Positions 1-8,100 of a DNA stretch of 64,000 nt are shown piece by piece. The first letter of the stretch is position 1, and each line of letters opens with the position of its first letter. Made by a program: the position numbers and the translations under genes. The DNA is from Pseudomonadales bacterium (lineage in GTDB: Bacteria > Pseudomonadota > Gammaproteobacteria > Pseudomonadales > Azotimanducaceae): positions 50,698 to 114,697 of the forward strand of contig WLWP01000004.1 in the NCBI GenBank assembly GCA_012103505.1, given 5' to 3'. Under the pieces are notes generated by a model, which was not told the DNA's origin, searched no databases, and worked only from the letters and a program-made list of their open reading frames with translations.

Positions 1-2
1 GT

Positions 3-3000
3 AAACTAACACCAATGCAAGCCAAACTCATGGATAAAGTAGAGGCAGGAGAAACAATTTCATCTGAAGATATATTTGGTCAAGATGGTTATGTCAGTAA
101 TGGTGTGATGCTTAATTCTAAAAAGCTTGTTTACTTTGATGGTAGTACATTTATAAAGATGTCAGCTTTTATATTGACACCACAACTTACATCTAATAAA
201 GTTGTAAATGCTAATGGAGAAGTTACTTACACAGCAAAAGAAAACAGAAAAGAATTACATGATCTAAGGGTAAAACTTGAAGGTATAGAAGCAATAAAAG
301 ACAAACAAACACTTGGTATTGCTGCACCTTTGAGTGCTTTAAAAATGTTAAAGCAAAAGGTAAAAACATTAGAAGAAGTAAAAGCAGATGGTCAATTTAG
401 TGAAAATGATTTCACATCATTATCAGCTAAAAATATGGGTCTTCAATTAGAGGTACCTTCTAATAAACTTGAAACTGTAGAGCCTTCACAAATTAAAGCA
501 ATTATAACATCTGAACAAAAAGATGACGTGTTTGTCAAAGAGCTTGGTTTAACTGTAGGTGAAATTAGAAAAGCATACAATGAAGCAATTAGCGCTAGAG
601 TTGAATTAAAGTTTAAGAATAAAAGAAATCTTATTTTTACTTTTGATAGTGCTATGGAAGAGTTAAAAATTTCTATGGCTAAAGATAAGCTTACACCTAA
701 CTTAATGTCTTTCTTAAGATATGCAACAGAAGGTTTAAAAGCATCACAATCTAGCTCACAACTATTAGAGTTCTTTTCTACTGAAGAAGGAGAGCAAAAG
801 TATGATTTAAATAACCCTATAACAATTAATAAGTTTGAGCAATTATTCTTAAGCTATTTAAGCAAGGGTGTTCTTGCTGAAAAACAACCAGGTCATGCTT
901 TAGCTTTGGTTTCTTCATATGGTATGAATATATATAGGAGAGTTTACAGCGTAGATGAAAATGGTATTCCAGATAGATCAGAAGTTATTAGAGAAAAATA
1001 CTGGAACAAAATAACTAATAAACCAGAAATTGTAGAGTTTGACACACTCTTAGGTAGAAAGATTCCAAAAGAAGGTGTTGTAGTATTAGACCGTTTGAGA
1101 TCTGGTGTTAAAGAATATGATAGCAAAGGTGAGTTTACAGGTCAGAGATATACTGAAATGCTAATGCCAGCACATTTTAAAAGTGTAATGGATTTAGTTG
1201 AGAATGGTAGCATGACTAATATACCTGAAGTTATTTCTAAGATGTTTGCAATACGTATACCATCTCAAGATAATCATTCAACTATTAATATAAAGCATGT
1301 AGATTTTCTACCTGCCTTCTATGGTTCATCAGCAACATTTGCTCAGGAACTTGTTGAGATATCAGGAGCGGATTTTGATATTGATAAAGTATATGCACAG
1401 ATTAAAGAGTTTTATGTTAAGGATAAAAAGTTTATTGAATACGGTACTGCTTCAAATAACAATGATGCATATGATGATTACATTAATTACATAAATGAAA
1501 AGGTAAACAAACCAGGTACAATTTATTCTGAAGCATATCAGTTATATAAAACAGATGAAGGATCAGCAAGAATACAAAACAGTGCAACCGAAGCTGAGGT
1601 TGGTATTGCATCTGATGCAGGTCTTAATGAGCAAGCTATAAAAGCATTACAAATGCTGGGATTACCTATTACTAAAGGACAATATGTAAAGTATATAGGG
1701 AAAAATAAAACTGAACCTTATGAAGCACCATATAATAATGAAGTATTAGATTATAAGTATGCTTTAATGGGTAACACAGGTGTAACAGAATCAACTGAAG
1801 GTATACCAATATCTTATACAGCAGCAAACTTAGAGATTTTAGAATCTGAATTAGCAGCATTGGTGCAGCTTTCTGAAACTTTTGCATTACGTGATAGTGA
1901 AGACTCCGTAGATATTGATAATTTACTTGGTCAAATAAAAGCATTTACAAGTAATAAAGGCGCTGCTATTGGTGCAATTGTATCTCCTAATGTTAACTTA
2001 AGCTTATTGACTGAATATAAGATAAAACTAAAATCTGATAGTGGATTAAGTTTTAATAATGTAACCTATGATAGTTTTGCAACATTAACTGAAAAACTTA
2101 CTAAAACAAAAAATGGTCTTAGAAAACAGGATATTATATCTTCTTTAATTACTATGGCTACAGATAATGCTAAAGAAAGACTAGTTGCAAAACTTGGTCT
2201 TAATAGAGCAGCATTATCATTAGTGGGTACAATGACAGGTTTAGGTGTTCCAATTAGAACGTCTTTACTTTTAGTTAATAATCCATTGATACGTGACATC
2301 TATAATCAAGCTTTAAATAAAAAAGAAAAGCTAGATCCTGGAGTTAAGGCATTAGCTAAGCAAGCGTTTGATAATACTACTAAAAAACTTGCAAATTTAA
2401 AAGCAGGAATAACAGGACCCGTAGTAACAGATGAAGTTTTATTAGAAGCCATTAATAGAACGGATAAAGAAAGTGTTGCTTCATTACAAGCAGATTTAGC
2501 TATACTAGATCAATTTACATCTGCATTAAATATTAATGAAGAGGTTACTAAAATGACAGCTGTTTCAAATTTAACAAAAGGGCTGGGTCAAAATATGGCT
2601 GCTGTAGCTGAGACAAGAAAGAAAATATTAGAGTTAATGTCTAGTAACATGATGGATCTTAAACCTATTTATGAAGGTGATACATGGCTTTCAAAATATG
2701 TTCAAATATTTCAGCAAATATCTGATGAGATATTACCATCAACATTTTTATCTGCTAGTGAACCATTTCAAACTATTTTGGATGAAGTTGTAAAAAATGT
2801 AAATACAGGAGATATACAATTTACAGAAGAAACACTAGCTAGTATATCAAGAGACTTACTGTCTTACATTACTATTAAAGCCTACATAAACAAAAAATTA
2901 GGTGTAGATGGTAATTCACAAACTGTTGCTACTCTAAGTAATGATTTAATCTACCCTGGGGATTATCAATCTATTAATGAAATAGTTGATAGAATGAGGT

Positions 3001-5168
3001 CATCAGAAGCTGGGCAAGATAATTTTTTCTTAGATAGTTTTGCAGTGAGTGTTAAATCAGATGAACAAAGTAATAATACTGGTACAAATCAGTTAAACGC
3101 AAATACATTTAGAAGCTTAAATGCTGCACAAAAGATTGACTTGCAAACTTCTTTTGCTAAGCTTTACGGTTCATTAGAAACAAAAGATGATGCTTTATCA
3201 ATCATTAATTACATAATGGTAAAAGATGGTTTACAATTATCATCAGGCTCATTATTAGATGCTGTTAGTCCATTTATTATGGAAAGTTACTTATCTCAAA
3301 TTGAAACAGCAAATCAAGCATTAAGATCTAAATCTACTCAAGAAGTATTTGGTTTATCTTTTGATGAGATGAAAAAAGAATTTATAGAAGGTTATCTTCT
3401 TTCAAATAGAAGTAATGCATTGCTGCAAACATTTGTTTCTTCTCCTGGGTTTGTATCTAAAGATATCAACTTTAAAGATGGTAAAGCCACTGTTGCATGG
3501 AATGATAAGAAACAAATTGGTGAAAGCAAGCTTTACATTAGAGTTAAAAATACAACTGATGCCGGGGTTATCACATCAATAGATACATATAAAAGAGATG
3601 AAGGATCACAAACTGACTATACAAAAATAGATACTGTTGGTTCTAATCAACAAAATGCTATTGGTTTTATGTTTGGTGAAAGACCTACATATAAAGCTGT
3701 TAGAGATTATGTAAAAGAAAAAAATGATCTTGTAAATAAGAATGATGACATTGCTAATAATTCAGTAAGCTCATTAGAAGAGGAAAAAAGTTTAGCTGCT
3801 GCATATGCTGAAGAAATTTTAAATGATCAAACTGCAGATATAGTAGCAACACAAGACGGCATTAAAGTAAATGGTGAAGATATAGCAGATGCAATAGAGT
3901 CATATGACCCAGATAATGTTGTTGATCCAGAAAATTTAGAAGGTAATTCTGTTTCTGGTAATAGTATATTAAATCTAATTTCATCTGATACAATAAAAAG
4001 TGTAGAGGTACCTGAGTACACAGTTAAAAACCTAGTAAATAAAGATGGTACTAAAAGACTAGCTTCTACCAATGGTAATCAAATATTTCTAAACCCTGTT
4101 GAATCTGTAGAAGAATTTTTCAATTATGTTACTGGTAAACAAGGTGGTCAAACATCTAAACAAAAAGAACAAGTAATATTAGCTTTAGAAAAAGAAGGTT
4201 ATACGGTAGATCAAATGAGAAATATTCTAGATACTAAGAAGAAAGTAAATACTTTTTTAGTTTTTCATGAGCAGGATCATATAGATAACAATGATAAAGA
4301 TGTCTATTGGAAAAATGGAAAAGACTTACTAACCCAAGATAAAATAGATATTGAAGTTAGAGCTACAGTTGTTGCTTTGAAAAAGGTTCAAGAAATGCAA
4401 GGCGGTACAGCTCCAACACAACAAGCTAGTGATACAATAAATATATATGCAGGAACAAATGAAAATGCTGAATTAAGTAACTTTGCTAATAGACCTTTTT
4501 CTTATAAAGGAAGGGAGTATAAAAATGTAGAGCAAGCTTTTCAACATCAAAAATTAATGGGATTTGCTCCGAATAGTGGGGCTTCAAATTTTCTAAATGA
4601 TGAGGTTGGGAATAAAATATTACAAGCTAAGACTGGTGCAGAGGCTAAAAAATTTGGTAGACAAATTAAGCAGCTAAATACTGTTGCATGGGATAGAAAT
4701 TCTTCTTCAATAATGAAAGATTTAATAACAGAATCTTTTAAGCAAAATCCTCAAGCACTTGCAAAATTATTAGCTACAGGTAATGCTACATTAACTCATA
4801 CACAAGATAAGACTAAGTATCGTGAATTGTTTCCTAAAATATTAATGGAAGTGAGACAAGAGTTAGGTGGGTCTCAACCAGCACAACAAACTGAATTAGA
4901 TACTTCAGAAAATCAAGTATCAGAAACACCGTTGACAAATGAACTGATGGGTCAATTAAAGTTTGCATTAGATTTTGAATCTAAATATAACACTTTAATA
5001 AGCTTTTGGGATAACAATATACAAGGTAAACCTGAGATGAGAAGTAAGCTAAGAGCTCAAAATATATTATCTTTACAGGATATGATTGATGCGTTTAATA
5101 ATTCAAGTTTTGAAGACACAGGTGTAGATCCACAAGATCAATTTTTAGAAAAGTTAGGTTGTTTATAA
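3..5168 (+). CDS. Virion RNA polymerase of crAss-like type with C-terminal HExxH and NADAR domains (5' end outside window)
   Basis: Multisubunit-like RNA polymerase expected to be packaged and injected to transcribe phage genes. The frame is open to the left edge (codons at 3-14 read K-L-T-P before the first Met at 15), so the N-terminus lies outside. Counting from that Met, DFDID at residues 453-457 (1371-1385) follows a stretch R-I-P...H-S...D-F-L-P...G-A. This is the arrangement of the metal-binding DxDxD loop in crAss-like and YonO-like polymerases. The C-terminal third carries H1418-E-Q-D-H1422, an HExxH zincin-like motif followed by an Asp/Glu-rich helix. Residues about 1475-1622 form a NADAR (YbiA/DUF1768-like) domain: SNF, G-R-E-Y, E1506 and K1513 of VEQAFQHQK, a conserved Trp, and LLATG near the end. 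The next giant gene follows after 24 bases. The polymerase call rests on the DFDID motif, size and context. NADAR is recognised by several motifs; HExxH is a short motif only. Confidence 0.85.
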   Translation, partial: KLTPMQAKLMDKVEAGETISSEDIFGQDGYVSNGVMLNSKKLVYFDGSTFIKMSAFILTPQLTSNKVVNANGEVTYTAKENRKELHDLRVKLEGIEAIKDKQTLGIAAPLSALKMLKQKVKTLEEVKADGQFSENDFTSLSAKNMGLQLEVPSNKLETVEPSQIKAIITSEQKDDVFVKELGLTVGEIRKAYNEAISARVELKFKNKRNLIFTFDSAMEELKISMAKDKLTPNLMSFLRYATEGLKASQSSSQLLEFFSTEEGEQKYDLNNPITINKFEQLFLSYLSKGVLAEKQPGHALALVSSYGMNIYRRVYSVDENGIPDRSEVIREKYWNKITNKPEIVEFDTLLGRKIPKEGVVVLDRLRSGVKEYDSKGEFTGQRYTEMLMPAHFKSVMDLVENGSMTNIPEVISKMFAIRIPSQDNHSTINIKHVDFLPAFYGSSATFAQELVEISGADFDIDKVYAQIKEFYVKDKKFIEYGTASNNNDAYDDYINYINEKVNKPGTIYSEAYQLYKTDEGSARIQNSATEAEVGIASDAGLNEQAIKALQMLGLPITKGQYVKYIGKNKTEPYEAPYNNEVLDYKYALMGNTGVTESTEGIPISYTAANLEILESELAALVQLSETFALRDSEDSVDIDNLLGQIKAFTSNKGAAIGAIVSPNVNLSLLTEYKIKLKSDSGLSFNNVTYDSFATLTEKLTKTKNGLRKQDIISSLITMATDNAKERLVAKLGLNRAALSLVGTMTGLGVPIRTSLLLVNNPLIRDIYNQALNKKEKLDPGVKALAKQAFDNTTKKLANLKAGITGPVVTDEVLLEAINRTDKESVASLQADLAILDQFTSALNINEEVTKMTAVSNLTKGLGQNMAAVAETRKKILELMSSNMMDLKPIYEGDTWLSKYVQIFQQISDEILPSTFLSASEPFQTILDEVVKNVNTGDIQFTEETLASISRDLLSYITIKAYINKKLGVDGNSQTVATLSNDLIYPGDYQSINEIVDRMRSSEAGQDNFFLDSFAVSVKSDEQSNNTGTNQLNANTFRSLNAAQKIDLQTSFAKLYGSLETKDDALSIINYIMVKDGLQLSSGSLLDAVSPFIMESYLSQIETANQALRSKSTQEVFGLSFDEMKKEFIEGYLLSNRSNALLQTFVSSPGFVSKDINFKDGKATVAWNDKKQIGESKLYIRVKNTTDAGVITSIDTYKRDEGSQTDYTKIDTVGSNQQNAIGFMFGERPTYKAVRDYVKEKNDLVNKNDDIANNSVSSLEEEKSLAAAYAEEILNDQTADIVATQDGIKVNGEDIADAIESYDPDNVVDPENLEGNSVSGNSILNLISSDTIKSVEVPEYTVKNLVNKDGTKRLASTNGNQIFLNPVESVEEFFNYVTGKQGGQTSKQKEQVILALEKEGYTVDQMRNILDTKKKVNTFLVFHEQDHIDNNDKDVYWKNGKDLLTQDKIDIEVRATVVALKKVQEMQGGTAPTQQASDTINIYAGTNENAELSNFANRPFSYKGREYKNVEQAFQHQKLMGFAPNSGASNFLNDEVGNKILQAKTGAEAKKFGRQIKQLNTVAWDRNSSSIMKDLITESFKQNPQALAKLLATGNATLTHTQDKTKYRELFPKILMEVRQELGGSQPAQQTELDTSENQVSETPLTNELMGQLKFALDFESKYNTLISFWDNNIQGKPEMRSKLRAQNILSLQDMIDAFNNSSFEDTGVDPQDQFLEKLGCL

Positions 5169-5192
5169 ACATAGAAATAAGATATAATAGTT

Positions 5193-8100
5193 ATGGCTAC
5201 ATGTCCAAATAAAAACACAGCAGAGTACAAAGCTTTACAAGCAGTGTATAAAACAGAATTAAAGACAAATGATGTCATTAATAGCTGGCAACGTGTTAAT
5301 AATACAGATGTAATTCCTACAACAGTAGAGGCAAATAGATATGTAAAAAATCAAAAAACAGTTTATGCATTAAAGCAAAAAACATTTGGTGAAAGTCTTT
5401 TGAACAATTTACGTAGAGAAAAAATTATACATCAGTATCAAGGTACTTATTTTATTAATAACTCTAATCAAGAGACTAGGGAGTATGATGAAGCATCCTT
5501 GCAAAAAAACTATAACAAACTACAAAGATATTTAGAAATAAATAATATTCCTTTAGATTCTATATCACTAATAAGAACACCTAAAACATTTAAAGTAACT
5601 GTCAAGAATGATGTATTTACACCTCAAGATATTTTAACAAAGTCTAGATCTTGGGATACAACTAGATCAAGGGCTGTTGTTACACACTTAATGAGAATGT
5701 TTCCTCAGATAAAAGTAAAAATGCTTTCAGTAGCAGATGCTAAAGCTGTATATGATACTATTCCAAAGTGGAAAAAAACATCTGCAAATTTTTCTGAAGT
5801 TAATTCATTTTATATTGATGGTGTAGCATACTTAATTAGAGGGAGAGTAACTGATGAGACTGCTATAGAAGAAATGCTTCATCCATTTATAGATGCAATT
5901 AAAGTAGATAATGCAGAGCTTTTTGATGGTTTACTAGCCGAAGCAAAAAGAAACTTCCCTCAAATGGTTCAGGAAATTACAGATGCATATAATAGTGACA
6001 GAAGATTTACTCAGCTTGAAAGAGATTTAGAAATTGTAACACAGGCATTAACAAGACATTTTAAAAAAGAATATGAGACTGAACCAACTCAAACATTCTT
6101 AGACAGGATAAATCAAGCATTAGAATGGTTTATGAATGTAATTAAAGACTTGCAAAAGTACATCACAGGTGCACCTTTGCCAGTAACTGCAATAAACAGC
6201 AGTACAAACTTTAGTACTCTAGCCAAACTCCTTAATACAGAGGGTATAAGGTTTAGTCTTAAAAGTAGAGCTAACGGTAAAGTTAGATATGCTTTAACTC
6301 CAAAAAAGCAAAAGATAGTAGATGCTACATTAAAGGTATCTAATGGATTACAACAAGAGATAATTAAAAAAATGTTTCAGGTTGCAACGTCAAGCAAAGA
6401 GGAAGTTGATTCCTTGTCTGTTAATATTAATGTAGCAGAACAAGGGGATGATATAGTAATACTAAATGAAAAGGATCATACATACTATAACTTAGCTACA
6501 GGAGAAATATATGAATCTGTTACTACTGCTATAAAAGGTAAAATGCCCAAGTCAAAGCAAGTAGAAAATCAAATTAACCTTGACATTGGTAATGATGTAG
6601 ATGCATTATTAGATGCATTGGTATCTTTTGAATCCTTTGAAAGTGCTGTTCCAAACATGAAAGTTTTAAATGTTGAGCAGGCAGAAGAAGTATATAAAAG
6701 ATTAAAAGACGGACTTTCACAAATAGTTCCTAAGTCATCAGTACTTATATCACAAGTTGTGGTATTTGATCCTGCAACTAAGATTGCTGGTACTGCAGAT
6801 TTAGTTGCAATTGATGAGAATGGAAATATAAAAATTATTGATTTAAAAACCAGTAAGAATTCTATATACAAAAAAACTGTTAAAGATTCAATCATTGGTG
6901 GTATACCCGGTAGACAAGAAATATTTCAGTATGAAAGTAAAGAGTGGGATATTTTACCATCTACAGAAGATGTAATAGAAGATTTAGAAGATAATAATGT
7001 TAAGAAAGAAGACGGTAATAAATATTCTCAAGAGCAAATAAAGAATAGGAAAGAAGAACTTGCACCTACACTTTATAAAAAGGCTGGGGTTACAAAGCTT
7101 TCTACAAGAGGTCAACATAACCTACAAGTAAACATGTATAAACGTATGTTTGAAAACATGGGTTATAAGGTTTTAGGTAATGAAAATGGTGCTGCAACCT
7201 TTCATATGTTAGCAGACATAAGTGGAAAAGGAAAAGATCAAGTATTTAATGGTGATATAAGATATGATGGTTTTTATCAACACAGAGCAACAGAAGAACA
7301 AGATAAAGTAGACAAATTAATACCTGCTGATAATGATAGTGCTGCTGCTAAAAGATTGGAAGAACTTACAAAAAACAATGAGAACCTTGCTTATGTTGGT
7401 AAAGATGAAGATATAGAGCAAGTAGAAAATAATATCCCAGAACAAAACTATCCTGAGTATAATACAATCTTTGGTGCATTAGAGGGTTTTGCAGCTGGTC
7501 TTCTTAATAAGCAGCAAGCTCTTGAAACTATTGCAAGTAAAACGTTTACTACTCAAAATAAAGAGTTAACACGTGATGAAATTGCAAGAGCCGTTGCTTT
7601 GATACGTATGAATTTAGGAGCTGGTTCAGATGCCAGGTCACAGACTTATACAGCAATGTTAAGGTATGGATTAAAAGAAATAAGACAATTTAAAGATTAT
7701 GTTGAGGATCCTAATAATGTTACAAAGCCTGAGTATATAACTTTTGTTTTAAATTTTAACAGGTTTATTGCTACATATGAAAGCTTATATGCAATTGCAG
7801 AATCTAGCGAATTAAATGCTACACAAAGATCTTTGGTTCTACAAATGCAAATTGAGGTTAATAAACTTATAGGTACAGAAAATACTGAAGGTATAATTAA
7901 TCAAGCATACACAGATTTTGTAAAAGAGACGGTAAGGTTAAGATCAGATAAAAACTTTGGTGCAGAAAATAGTTTGTTTACTGAGGAAGATCTTGATGAG
8001 TTGATGAAAAGAGTAGAAGACATAAGTACTATAGAATTACTTACTAAAGATATGGCTACTCAGAAAGATACTTTGATGGCTGTTATGGATAAAATCTATA

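Noticed and set aside
944..1126. Antisense frame inside the polymerase gene
   Set aside because: Short frame on the opposite strand wholly within a convincing gene; no motif, leader or coupling. The same applies to other shadow frames inside the large genes.
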